Source of the DNA: JAOXRU01 sp965247735
GTDB taxonomy: Bacteria; Bacteroidota; Bacteroidia; Flavobacteriales; Flavobacteriaceae
Direction of reading: 5' to 3'
Length of the DNA stretch: 64,000 bases
Assembly: GCA_965247735.1 (NCBI GenBank)
Contig: CBDFHN010000001.1
Location: 682,001-746,000 of the forward strand
Shown here one piece after another: positions 16,454 through 24,240 of the stretch (positions are counted from its first letter, which is position 1; the number at the start of each line of letters is the position of its first letter). The notes below the pieces were generated by a model that was given only the letters and a program-made list of their open reading frames with translations, did no database searches and was not told where the DNA came from. A program made the translations under genes and the position numbers.

Positions 16454-16997
16454 AACTATGTATTTTAGTACATTTTGCTTTAGCTTCTAAAAATCTTTAC
16501 ATTTGTTTTAAGTCGGGACAAAGATCAAATGGAGATAGTCTATCTCGTTTAACAGTTCATATAGTTTGGAGTACAAAATATCGTTACCATGTTTTAAATG
16601 GAGATCTACAGACTCGTTGTCGTAGTCTTTTGATACAAATGTACAATGCAGAAGATGTTAAAATCTTAAAAGGATAATATCTAAAGATCATGTTCATATG
16701 CATTTGGAATATGGACCTTCACAAAGTGTGAGTAATTTGGGTAAAAAGCTAAAAGGTCGAAGTTCAAGGAAACTTCAGTAAGAGTTTCCAGAATTAAAGC
16801 ATAAATATTGGGGCAGGCATTTTTGGGGTATTGGTTATGGATGTTGGAGTACAGGAAATATTACTGATAAGATGGCTAATGAATACTTAGAGCATTATCT
16901 AAGGCCAGACCAAGGTAATGGAACGAACTTTATAATTGAGTAATGACCATTGGGTGACTTTGAGTCACCAACCCGAACCTATGGACTTTAAGTCCAT
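16454..16997 (+). mobile_element. IS200/IS605-type element, decayed
   Basis: It contains a broken TnpA (see 16510-16943). After its stop codon lie two hairpins, GGTGACT-TTG-AGTCACC (16953-16969) and ATGGACTT-T-AAGTCCAT (16981-16997), as expected for the subterminal recognition hairpins of this family. A possible left-end hairpin TGTA-TTTTAG-TACA lies near 16460-16475. No target duplication is expected. Neither exact end is certain. Downstream, 17001-17229 is non-coding with nothing recognised. Confidence 0.65.
16510..16943 (+). pseudogene. IS200/IS605 TnpA (Y1 HUH transposase), frameshifted and with a stop
   Basis: The frame KSGQRSNGDSLSRLTVHIVW leads into TKYRYHVL and runs to ILKG*. Then the reading shifts by one near 16676 and continues SKDHVHMHLEY (the HUH motif H-V-H), LKGRSSRKLQ, a premature TAA where CAA is expected, then YWGRHFWGIGYGCWSTGNIT and NEYLEHYLRP, which holds the catalytic Tyr, ending at 16943. 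The two lesions (one indel, one C-to-T change) make it inactive, but the protein sequence is otherwise well kept, so decay is recent. Confidence 0.85.
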
Positions 16998-17229
16998 GGT
17001 TCAGTTGGACGAAGAAACTATAAACAGTTTAGATATTATTGTAAAACTGTAGATTATTTATCTGATTGTTTCATAATCAGTAAAAGGGAAGTAAAGTTTA
17101 GTAATAGAAGAACCAAATAGATAAGTAAGCTCGTACCAGCCAGATTATAATGGTTGTAGTGTGTTTAGCTTACTGTAACAAATCATTAAATTAGTTCTCT
17201 TTAAATAGAATATTTAAAACCAACGTATT

Positions 17230-18657
17230 ATGAAAAGCTTCACTTTTTTTCTTGTTAATTTATTAATTATAACTAAATGTTTTGCACAATCCAAATTGGA
17301 GGAAAGAATCTCTAGAGTTGAAAACGGTCTTCAGCCTAATCTACAAATACAATATGGTGACAGCAAATCTATACCGAATTACAATATTGAAGAACGGATG
17401 AAAGAATTAGGCATACCTGGAGTTAGTATTGCCGTTATTAATAATGGAGTTATTGAATGGGCTAGAGGCTATGGAATGGCTGATAGTTCTGAAAATAGAA
17501 AAGTTACCACTAAAACCATGTTTCAGGCTGGTTCTATTAGCAAAGTAGTTGCAGCGATGAGGACTCATCAGTTGGTGGATAAAGGATTAATTAATCTGAA
17601 TTCGAATGTTAATGATTATCTCACTAGTTGGAAGCTGCCAGACAATGAGTTTACAAAAAAGGAAAAGGTTACCACCCGAAGGATATTGAATCATACAGCT
17701 GGGCTAACTGTTTGGGGATTTCCAGGATATGCTAAAGGTGATACAATACCAAGTGTACCTGAAATATTGGATGGTATAGGAAATACGAGTCCAGTTCGTG
17801 TTTATAAAGAACCTGGTGAAAGCTGGCAATACTCAGGTGGAGGATATACAATTATGCAGTTGATGATTGCCGACATTGAACAAAAGCAATTCTCGGAAAC
17901 GATGCAAGCGCATGTTTTGAATCCTTTGGGAATGAAATCGAGTACCTATATTAATCCATTGCCTAAAGAATACCATAGTATTGCTGCCACCGGCTATCAT
18001 ACGGATGGATCTGAGGTAAAAGGTAAATGGCATGCATACCCCGAGATGGCAGCCGCTGGACTCTGGACAACTCCATCTGATCTAATACTATGGGCCAAAG
18101 AGATTCAGCAAATATTGTTAACACAAGAAGATGGATTGTTGAAGGCTGAAACAGTAAATGAAATGCTTACACCAAACGATGATCAACAAGGACTAGGCCC
18201 TTATGTACTTGACCTTAGCTTTGGGCATGGTGGAGCTGATGAAGGATTTAGAGCCGATCTTCTTACCTGGAAAGAGACCCCCAATGCAGTTGTGATAATG
18301 GTTAATTCTGATAAAGGAAATACCATTATAAAGGAAATAATGCTTAGTATAGTTAAAGAATATAATTTACCAGATTATAAGCCCACTACTAGAGTATTTA
18401 TGGAACAATCGCCAGAGCAACTCAGTCGATTTATAGGAAAATATTATTTCCCTAATAAAGGTGAATCTAATATTATTGTTAAAGATAATGGATTGGAATT
18501 TTCTGGAGGTATATTCACAAACCCTGTTTTTTTATTGCCTGAAACTGATAGCACCTTTTTTAATAAGAATAGTGGAACGTATTATAGATTCCAATTTAAA
18601 GGAGATTCAATTGCTAGTGTGAAGTTTTCACGATATAAGGGCAAGAAGATTGAATAA
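17230..18657 (+). CDS. Secreted serine hydrolase of the beta-lactamase / penicillin-binding-protein fold
   Basis: 475 aa. A signal peptide (FTFFLVNLLIITKCFAQ) is followed by a Beta-lactamase (PF00144) domain, about residues 50-385: nucleophile motif S102-I-S-K105 in FQAGSISKVV, second motif YSG (QYSGGGYT, ~200) and third motif HGG (FGHGGADEGF, ~335). A 90-residue C-terminal beta domain follows, as in many class-C-like esterases and D-amino peptidases. It therefore hydrolyses an ester or amide in the periplasm; resistance to beta-lactams should not be assumed. Monocistronic. Confidence 0.88.
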   Translation: MKSFTFFLVNLLIITKCFAQSKLEERISRVENGLQPNLQIQYGDSKSIPNYNIEERMKELGIPGVSIAVINNGVIEWARGYGMADSSENRKVTTKTMFQAGSISKVVAAMRTHQLVDKGLINLNSNVNDYLTSWKLPDNEFTKKEKVTTRRILNHTAGLTVWGFPGYAKGDTIPSVPEILDGIGNTSPVRVYKEPGESWQYSGGGYTIMQLMIADIEQKQFSETMQAHVLNPLGMKSSTYINPLPKEYHSIAATGYHTDGSEVKGKWHAYPEMAAAGLWTTPSDLILWAKEIQQILLTQEDGLLKAETVNEMLTPNDDQQGLGPYVLDLSFGHGGADEGFRADLLTWKETPNAVVIMVNSDKGNTIIKEIMLSIVKEYNLPDYKPTTRVFMEQSPEQLSRFIGKYYFPNKGESNIIVKDNGLEFSGGIFTNPVFLLPETDSTFFNKNSGTYYRFQFKGDSIASVKFSRYKGKKIE

Positions 18658-18661
18658 ATGA

Positions 18662-18733
18662 TTACTTCAAATATTGGAAAAGCGATAGGTCTATTTGAGT
18701 ACTGTTGTGTCTCTCAATCTTATTTTTAATTGT
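18662..18733 (-). pseudogene. Remnant of a gene 3' end (copy 1)
   Basis: On the minus strand 23 codons read TIKNKIERHNSTQIDLSLF.. and end in a stop. The stretch matches the minus-strand fragment at 24019-24159 (TFKNKIDKHNST) in both DNA and protein. Upstream stops show that nothing more of this gene remains. The source gene is not recognised. Confidence 0.4.
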
Positions 18734-18849
18734 TTATTAGATACTGGTTTATAAAATTCGGTGGTCTTAAATATATTGTCTACGTATTTTTTATATTTGG
18801 ATAGCTATAAACGTCATATTGCATTTACTAACTAGTTGTAATAAAAAAA

Positions 18850-19392
18850 ATGAAGAGTTCTATTATTATTTTATTTGCTATTTTTTGTTTTTTAAGTTGT
18901 AGAAATACAAATAAAAAACTAGCTAAAAATATAACTACAAATAATGGGATTGAATGCACCGAATCAAAATGTTATGGAATCTATATTGGTCCTGAATTCA
19001 TTAATGGAGACGATATTGCTCATCAATTTTCAAATAAGATGTCAGGTATTGTTGGAAATAAGCTAAAGGAGTTTTATAGAAATGGAAAATTTAAAAAAGT
19101 TGATTTTTCAAATGTTTTTATGAGTACGACAGGAATGGGAACGGGAATTGTTGAATATGAATTATCTATTCCTTTTATAAGTGTTAAACAAAAATGTGAA
19201 GCGTTTACATCGTTTGACCACGTTGGAGGTTGGAACCATAAACCGAATTTATCAAAAAGAAAAAGAGAATTACAAGAGGTACTTATGAAAGGTCAAAAAT
19301 TGAATATAAGTAGTTTAAAGTCAACTTCTGAGGGTTTACAAGAATATTGGATACAATGGAAAAATAAAAAAACTCAAGCTGAATGTAAATAA
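18850..19392 (+). CDS. Lipoprotein, unknown
   Basis: 180 aa. The signal peptide ends CFLSC (Cys17), followed by RNTNKK. The mature part has a short Cys pair (ECTESKC, which could bond), a GIYIGPEFI strand, a long amphipathic helix (NKMSGIVGNKLKEFYRNGKF), a glycine-rich turn (STTGMGTGIVEYELSIPF) and a basic helix (LSKRKRELQEVL). No family recognised. It is alone, with the decayed fragment at 18662-18733 before it. Confidence 0.6.
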   Translation: MKSSIIILFAIFCFLSCRNTNKKLAKNITTNNGIECTESKCYGIYIGPEFINGDDIAHQFSNKMSGIVGNKLKEFYRNGKFKKVDFSNVFMSTTGMGTGIVEYELSIPFISVKQKCEAFTSFDHVGGWNHKPNLSKRKRELQEVLMKGQKLNISSLKSTSEGLQEYWIQWKNKKTQAECK

Positions 19393-19565
19393 ATTACAGC
19401 TAATAATCTAGTATGCGTGTGGTCTGTATGCCCTAGTATAAACGTGCTGTTGACTTAAACTGACTTAAAAGATTAATTAAAATAAATTATTGAAAGAATA
19501 GAATAGCCAATTCCTTATTAATCAACTAATCTTTGTGGTTTTTACAAGTAAATAAACAATTATTG

Positions 19566-19585
19566 TATATTTGTAACCAGTTACA
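19566..19585 (+). promoter_or_regulatory. MarR promoter and operator
   Basis: TATATTTG (19566-19573) is a good -7 box, directly followed by and overlapping the perfect palindrome TGTAAC-CA-GTTACA (19572-19585), which covers the expected transcription start 20-35 bp before the ATG at 19605. The palindrome lies where an autoregulating MarR protein would bind. Confidence 0.6.
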
Positions 19586-19604
19586 TACTTTAAAACATAT
19601 TTAA

Positions 19605-20558
19605 ATGAATTTTGATGAAATTGGTGAAATGGCATTGGGCAGTAGACTAAGAGCTTTAAGTGATAAGGTTACAAAAGATGCTGAACAGATTTATGGTATT
19701 TATGATATAGAGCTAAAGCCAAAATGGTTTCCAGTTTTCTACTTTTTATCTAATCAAGATAAAGGGAAATCTATCACTTCAATAGCTAACGAAATTGGGC
19801 ATTCGCATCCATCTGTTATTAAAATTGTTAGAGAAATGTCTAAACAAGGATTGGTTTTAGAACAAAAGGATAAATTAGATGGGCGGATAAATAATATATT
19901 GTTAACTCAAAAAGGCAAAAATATAACGACAAAAATACAAGAACAATATATCGATGTTGAAAGTGCAATAAAAAGCACATTAAAACTGACTACACACAAT
20001 ATTTGGTTAGCTATTCAAGAGCTTGAATACTTGTTAGGAGAGAGGTCTCTTTTTACCAGAGTTATTGAAGAGAAGAAAATAAGGGAATCTTCAAAAATTG
20101 ATATTTTGGATTATTTACCAGAACACCACACAGCTTTTCAGGAAATGAATGAAGAATGGATTACCAAATATTTCAAATTGGAAGATGCGGATAGAAAAGC
20201 TTTAGATAACCCTAATGGTTATATTTTGGACAAAGGAGGAAAAATTCTAGTAGCTGTTCAAGGCAAGGTTATTTTAGGGGTTTGTGCCTTGCTAAAAATG
20301 CAAGATGATACCTATGATTATGAGCTTGCAAAAATGGCAGTTTCTCCAAAAGCACAAGGAAAAGGCATTGGCTATTTATTAGGTAAATCTATTATTGAAA
20401 GAGCAAGAGAATTAAAAGCTTCTAATATATATCTTGAAAGTAACACAATTTTAAAACCCGCAATTTCATTATATAAAAAACTTGGATTTAAAAAAATAGT
20501 TGGTCATTACACACCCTATGAAAGATGCAATATTCAAATGGAACTTAAACTAAAATAA
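19605..20558 (+). CDS. MarR-type regulator fused to a GNAT acetyltransferase
   Basis: 317 aa. Residues about 1-150 are a MarR winged helix: KGKSITSIANEIGHSHPSVIKIV is the recognition HTH (about 50-72), with the wing KDKLDGRINNILLTQKG (~87-103). Residues about 165-317 are a GNAT domain with the acetyl-CoA loop VSPKAQGKGIGYLLGKS (about 246-262) and the C-terminal strand SLYKKLGFKK. Such fusions are known two-domain proteins; the acetyl acceptor is unknown. It is 7 bp before a DUF2000 gene, so the two form an operon, and a palindrome overlaps its promoter. Confidence 0.88.
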   Translation: MNFDEIGEMALGSRLRALSDKVTKDAEQIYGIYDIELKPKWFPVFYFLSNQDKGKSITSIANEIGHSHPSVIKIVREMSKQGLVLEQKDKLDGRINNILLTQKGKNITTKIQEQYIDVESAIKSTLKLTTHNIWLAIQELEYLLGERSLFTRVIEEKKIRESSKIDILDYLPEHHTAFQEMNEEWITKYFKLEDADRKALDNPNGYILDKGGKILVAVQGKVILGVCALLKMQDDTYDYELAKMAVSPKAQGKGIGYLLGKSIIERARELKASNIYLESNTILKPAISLYKKLGFKKIVGHYTPYERCNIQMELKLK

Positions 20559-20565
20559 TCAAAAA

Positions 20566-20979
20566 ATGGAAATAGAAAATAAAATAGCTATTGTCCTCAA
20601 GAACGATCTATTAAATTGGCAAAAGCTGAATGTCGCATCATTCTTAGCAAGTTCTGTAGCAATAAAATTTCCTGAAACACACGGGAAAGAATTTGTAAAC
20701 GCATCAAAATCAGAATATCTTCCTTTTATAAAGCAACCAATTCTCATTTATAAAGCCGAAGACCAAGCACAAATTAATAGCGCATTTTCAAGAGCCAAAC
20801 AAAGGGAATTAAATATGGGAATCTTCACAAATACTCTTTTTTCAACAAAAAATGAAGAGGAAAATCATATTGAAATAGGTAAATTAACAGACGAGGATCA
20901 AACCTTAGTAGGAATTATAATTTATGGAGAAAATAGAAAAGTAAATAAAGCGTTAAAGGGACTTAAATTTCATGAATAA
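20566..20979 (+). CDS. DUF2000-family protein
   Basis: 137 aa, cytoplasmic. The opening NKIAIVLKNDLLNWQKLNVA, the block PILIYKAEDQAQINSAFSRA and the GIFTNTLF and VGIIIYGENRKVNKALKGL stretches match the DUF2000 pattern, a small alpha/beta fold of the Pth2-like kind with no proven activity. The ATG is 7 bp after the MarR-GNAT stop codon; DUF2000 genes often sit beside regulators or GNAT genes, which agrees. Full length for the family. Confidence 0.75.
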   Translation: MEIENKIAIVLKNDLLNWQKLNVASFLASSVAIKFPETHGKEFVNASKSEYLPFIKQPILIYKAEDQAQINSAFSRAKQRELNMGIFTNTLFSTKNEEENHIEIGKLTDEDQTLVGIIIYGENRKVNKALKGLKFHE

Positions 20980-21167
20980 AAACGACCTAGGAAGCTTATA
21001 AAATATAGGAAATCAAAGCTAAATCTTTAATTCTTAAGCTTAACAAGCTAAAAACAAAATAGAAAAATGGGTTAAGTGCTTAATTACCAAGTGTAATCCT
21101 TTTTTTGAACACATATCATTGCCTTAATTGGCTATAATTATACTATAAAACCAAGAACACAAATAAT

Positions 21168-22085
21168 ATGAAAAAAACAATTCTAAAATCATTTCTAACC
21201 TTTAATTGCTGTTTATTCTTTTTTGTTTCAGCCTTTGGACAAAAGGCAGCTGATACCAACAATTTATTACCTGTTGTAAGTGATGAAGTGTTTAAAGCAA
21301 TTGCCCAGTTTTACGAATACGATGCTGATATCCCTTTAGATGCAAAAGTTATTGGTAAAAAAGAGTTTTCACACGGAAATAGGGAAAAAATTGTTTTTAC
21401 AGGAATCAACAATAGCAGAGTTCCTTCTTATTTAATCCTTCCAAAAAATGATGCTAGCACTCATCCTGTTGTGGTAATCGTTGATGGTATTAATGGCAAT
21501 AAAGAACGTTGGTTTGAGGATGAAAATTGGCCTAAAGGAGGTTTGGTAACCAAGGCATTACTTAAAAATGGTTTTGCTGTAATGGTTTTAGATGCAGTCT
21601 ATCATGGAGAGCGATCTGCTGAAAACGATTATGCTGGGCCTTCTGTTACTTATCCAATTGCTGCAAGAGATATGATTATGCAAACCACCATTGAATATAG
21701 ACGTTCTATGGATTATTTGGCATCTCGTACTGATATTGATATTAACAGAATAGGTGTATTAGGGCTTAGTATGGGAGCATTAATTACATTTCAACTAACA
21801 AGTGTTGATTCACGTATAAAAACGGCTGTTGCTGGAGTAACTCCATATCTTAAAGACCCAAAATATCAACCTGTAGCGGCCACTACATCTGCTAGTCATA
21901 TTCTTTGTGATTCTTTTCTGATGTTTGTGGGGAATAAAGATCATTGGTATACCATGGAGGAGGCTCGTTATCTATATGACCTTATTCCCGCCACCCAGAA
22001 AGAATTTGTTGAGTATGATGCAGGACATGAGCCTCCTGCTAAATATGTAGAAAAAGTGAGCAATTGGTTTGTAAAGTATTTATAA
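21168..22085 (+). CDS. Secreted alpha/beta hydrolase (dienelactone-hydrolase-like)
   Basis: 305 aa. Signal peptide (LFFFVSAFGQ). The core has an oxyanion strand VVIVDGINGNKERW, the nucleophile elbow GLSMG in VLGLSMGALITF (about residues 198-209), a late acid in FVGNKDHWY (~264) and the His in DAGHEPP (~287). The catalytic Ser-Asp-His triad is thus complete. Substrate unknown; an ester or acyl group in the periplasm is expected. Nine bases after the stop codon is GTGCCTAAC, discussed with the palindrome at 22751. Confidence 0.8.
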   Translation: MKKTILKSFLTFNCCLFFFVSAFGQKAADTNNLLPVVSDEVFKAIAQFYEYDADIPLDAKVIGKKEFSHGNREKIVFTGINNSRVPSYLILPKNDASTHPVVVIVDGINGNKERWFEDENWPKGGLVTKALLKNGFAVMVLDAVYHGERSAENDYAGPSVTYPIAARDMIMQTTIEYRRSMDYLASRTDIDINRIGVLGLSMGALITFQLTSVDSRIKTAVAGVTPYLKDPKYQPVAATTSASHILCDSFLMFVGNKDHWYTMEEARYLYDLIPATQKEFVEYDAGHEPPAKYVEKVSNWFVKYL

Positions 22086-22173
22086 CGATAAAAGTGCCTA
22101 ACAGAACAAGAATAAATACCAAACAAAAGGATACTAAACTCGGGAATTATTAATTCAAATAATCAAATACAAA

Positions 22174-22719
22174 ATGAAGAATTCAACTATAATTAAGGAT
22201 AAATATATATATATAATTTTAGCCCTGTTTTTTTTAACAAGTAGCATTAATATACATGCACAAAAAACAAATAAAAACTTTAATCGAATTATAAATACTT
22301 TTAGCGATGCAATAAAAAACCCTGAAATGGAAACTGAATTTTACAATTTGTTTTTACATGATTCAATTACTTGGGCTACCGTAAACGCTGGTAAAACAAA
22401 AGAAGTTCTCAAATCAAAAAAGAATTACAAGCCATATTCTAGCGCTTCCTTTAAAGCTTTTTATAAAATGATTAAAAGTGGCAATTACGAAGAAAAATTT
22501 TATAATATTGTTACAAATCAAGATAAAAACTATGCAACTATAAATTTCGATTACTCTTTTCATAAAGAAAGTGAAATAAAAAACTGGGGGAAGGAATACT
22601 GGACTTTATTAAAAGTTGATGAGCAATGGAAAATTACTAGTGTACTCTGGACAACCAATTATCAATATATTGAAAAATGTCCTTTTGAAGTAATAGCGAT
22701 TATAAAGAAAGTCAATTAG
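22174..22719 (+). CDS. Secreted NTF2-like (SnoaL/DUF4440-type) protein
   Basis: 181 aa. Signal peptide (YIILALFFLTSSINIHAQ). The mature domain is a helix-then-sheet fold: amphipathic helices (NFNRIINTFSDAIKNPEM), then strands NYATINFDYSFHKES, and the typical final pair YWTLLKVDEQWKITSVLW, i.e. W-x-L-x-K-x-x-x-x-W-K-I of NTF2-like domains. No clear catalytic dyad. These domains bind small molecules or act as fold partners. It is followed by a large palindrome (22751-22880). Confidence 0.6.
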   Translation: MKNSTIIKDKYIYIILALFFLTSSINIHAQKTNKNFNRIINTFSDAIKNPEMETEFYNLFLHDSITWATVNAGKTKEVLKSKKNYKPYSSASFKAFYKMIKSGNYEEKFYNIVTNQDKNYATINFDYSFHKESEIKNWGKEYWTLLKVDEQWKITSVLWTTNYQYIEKCPFEVIAIIKKVN

Positions 22720-22750
22720 ATAATTTTACTCGGATTAAAAGCTTTAAAAC

Positions 22751-22880
22751 ATAACACTCTGTATAATTACGAGGAGTTTCTGAAGAAAATCCCTTGTAAT
22801 TATACAAAAGTAAGCTAAATAACAGAGAATTATTAGCACACTTTCTAGTAATAAAATCATGTAAACACGTTAGGCACAAG
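22751..22880. repeat. Imperfect palindrome ending in GTTAGGCAC (attC-like shape)
   Basis: TGTATAATTAC (22760-22770) pairs perfectly with GTAATTATACA (22796-22806). The intervening arms GAGGAGTTTC / GAAAATCCCTT also pair with mismatches around a TGAA loop at 22781-22784. About 60 bp on, at 22869-22877, is GTTAGGCAC, the exact reverse complement of GTGCCTAAC at 22094-22102. GCCTAAC and GTTAGGC fit the RYYYAAC and GTTRRRY core sites of integron attC, and the GTTAGGC lies 20 bp before the next start codon, but the spacing is not that of a normal attC and no integrase is present. Confidence 0.45.
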
Positions 22881-22895
22881 TAAAGAAAACTACAA

Positions 22896-23345
22896 ATGAC
22901 AACAGACACAAAACTTTTTGAAAAGTTATCATTTTACACATTGTCACATTCAAATTCCGATTATTTCATTCATCAATTAATTGTGGATGCTTATACTGCC
23001 CAAACTGCGAATAAAAACACCAAAAAAATTAGTTTAGTATTTTCACTGGTCGGGCTATATTTATTAATTGAAAAAAAATATACGGGAAAAGAAATTCAAC
23101 AGGCACATAGCTTATTATCTAATTACAAAGAATTTCTTCCTGAAGTTAAACTTCCTAATAATCGAGGAAGCATAACAATTTCTGAGGTTTTGGAAAGCGA
23201 AATAAACCGGGATGCAATGATAAAAAAGTGGTGTTTTTCGGTCTGGAAGGAGTATGGATTTTGCAAAGAAGAAATTAAACAATATTGTGAAATGTATTTA
23301 TTCCCACCAGGGGCTTTAATACCCCCGAGACTTGTCTCTAAATGA
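22896..23345 (+). CDS. DUF5946-like protein, without zinc finger
   Basis: 149 aa, cytoplasmic. The core HQLIVDAYTAQ (about 27-37) followed by a helix (ISLVFSLVGLYLLIEKK), then TISEVLESEINRDAMIKKWCFSVWKEY matches the next protein segment by segment (VDAHTLQ, TISEVINHSENEDKCKEMIRKWALEVYKNW). DUF5946 proteins carry this VDAYxxQ block after a CxxC zinc knuckle. Here the knuckle is missing, so it is an N-terminally shortened paralog. Function unknown. The gene begins 19 bp after a GTTAGGCAC motif. Confidence 0.6.
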   Translation: MTTDTKLFEKLSFYTLSHSNSDYFIHQLIVDAYTAQTANKNTKKISLVFSLVGLYLLIEKKYTGKEIQQAHSLLSNYKEFLPEVKLPNNRGSITISEVLESEINRDAMIKKWCFSVWKEYGFCKEEIKQYCEMYLFPPGALIPPRLVSK

Positions 23346-23411
23346 ATAAATATTACCGGAGAAATACCTCGTACCTTTTGATCGAGATCGTTGATTTTAT
23401 AAAAAATTAAA

Positions 23412-23954
23412 ATGCAAAACTATATAGACTTCGCCAACAAAAATGGAATTACACTTCTTGACAAAGGAAAATGTCAATTTTGTGGAGGGAATGTAATTGA
23501 AGGAATAAAAGAATGTATTGACACATTTAATAATGAGTTAGATTCTATAATTGATTTTTATAATCCAAACAATACAATTTATAAGTTTCTGAGTGTAGAT
23601 GCACATACTTTACAGCACTCAGAGATTCACGGAAGGTGGAATAATCACTTGCACCTTACAAGACTACATCTGATTATTAATTATAAAATAAACTGGACAT
23701 ACGAATCAACTTCTAAACTCAGTAGATGCTTAAATAGCTACAAACAAGCACATCAAGAGGAATACCTAATTTCCCCAAAACCATTTGAAAGAGGTTTACT
23801 AACAATAAGTGAAGTAATAAATCATTCAGAAAATGAGGATAAATGTAAAGAAATGATTAGAAAGTGGGCTCTAGAAGTTTATAAAAATTGGGAGAAATAC
23901 CATAAAACAGTTGAGGAAATTGCAGAACAATTTATTAATACCCGTAGCCAATAA
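23412..23954 (+). CDS. DUF5946-like protein with an N-terminal zinc knuckle
   Basis: 180 aa. GKCQFCGG (Cys21, Cys24) and a further Cys in GIKECID form a probable partial zinc knuckle, followed by the family block FLSVDAHTLQHSEIHGRW (about 58-75), the helix HLHLTRLHLIINYKI, and a C-terminal helical region with TISEVINHSENE and MIRKWALEVYKNWEKYH. It is a tandem paralog of the gene 66 bp upstream, probably in one transcript. The family has no known activity. Confidence 0.6.
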   Translation: MQNYIDFANKNGITLLDKGKCQFCGGNVIEGIKECIDTFNNELDSIIDFYNPNNTIYKFLSVDAHTLQHSEIHGRWNNHLHLTRLHLIINYKINWTYESTSKLSRCLNSYKQAHQEEYLISPKPFERGLLTISEVINHSENEDKCKEMIRKWALEVYKNWEKYHKTVEEIAEQFINTRSQ

Positions 23955-24018
23955 CTAGCGTTCATGTGGTTGGTTCTGTCTGGGATGAATAGGAGGTTGA
24001 CTTAAATCGGGTAAAATA

Positions 24019-24159
24019 TTATTGAGTAATTGCTATGAAGTTTACCGAAGTGCTGTTGTGTTTATCAATCTTATTTTTGAAGGTCTCTAAAGTCAATCTA
24101 ATTGCATCCTGAAAACTCTTCATGTTTTCTTCTGATTCGTTTTCTTTTACTAATTTTGT
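24019..24159 (-). pseudogene. Remnant of a gene 3' end (copy 2)
   Basis: The minus strand reads 46 codons, TKLVKENESEENMKSFQD then AIRLTLETFKNKIDKHNST to a stop. The last part matches the fragment at 18662-18733 over KNKI(D/E)(K/R)HNST, with the DNA alike at about nine tenths over 27 bp. No start is seen. It is opposite to all neighbours and between two plus-strand genes, so it is a leftover of an older gene. Confidence 0.4.
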
Positions 24160-24240
24160 TTAATCTTAGGCAACTAATTATATATGATGGCCTAGTAAAT
24201 TATTGAACGAACTCTTGAATCTTAATACCTAATCTTACAA

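Noticed and set aside
17230..18657. A beta-lactam resistance gene
   Set aside because: The S-x-x-K, YSG and HGG motifs put it in the broad PF00144 fold, which mostly contains esterases and peptidases; nothing specific to beta-lactamase is seen.
22751..22880. A true integron attC site
   Set aside because: Core 7-mers fit but their spacing is far too large, and no integrase or attI is in the window; kept as a finding, not called as attC.
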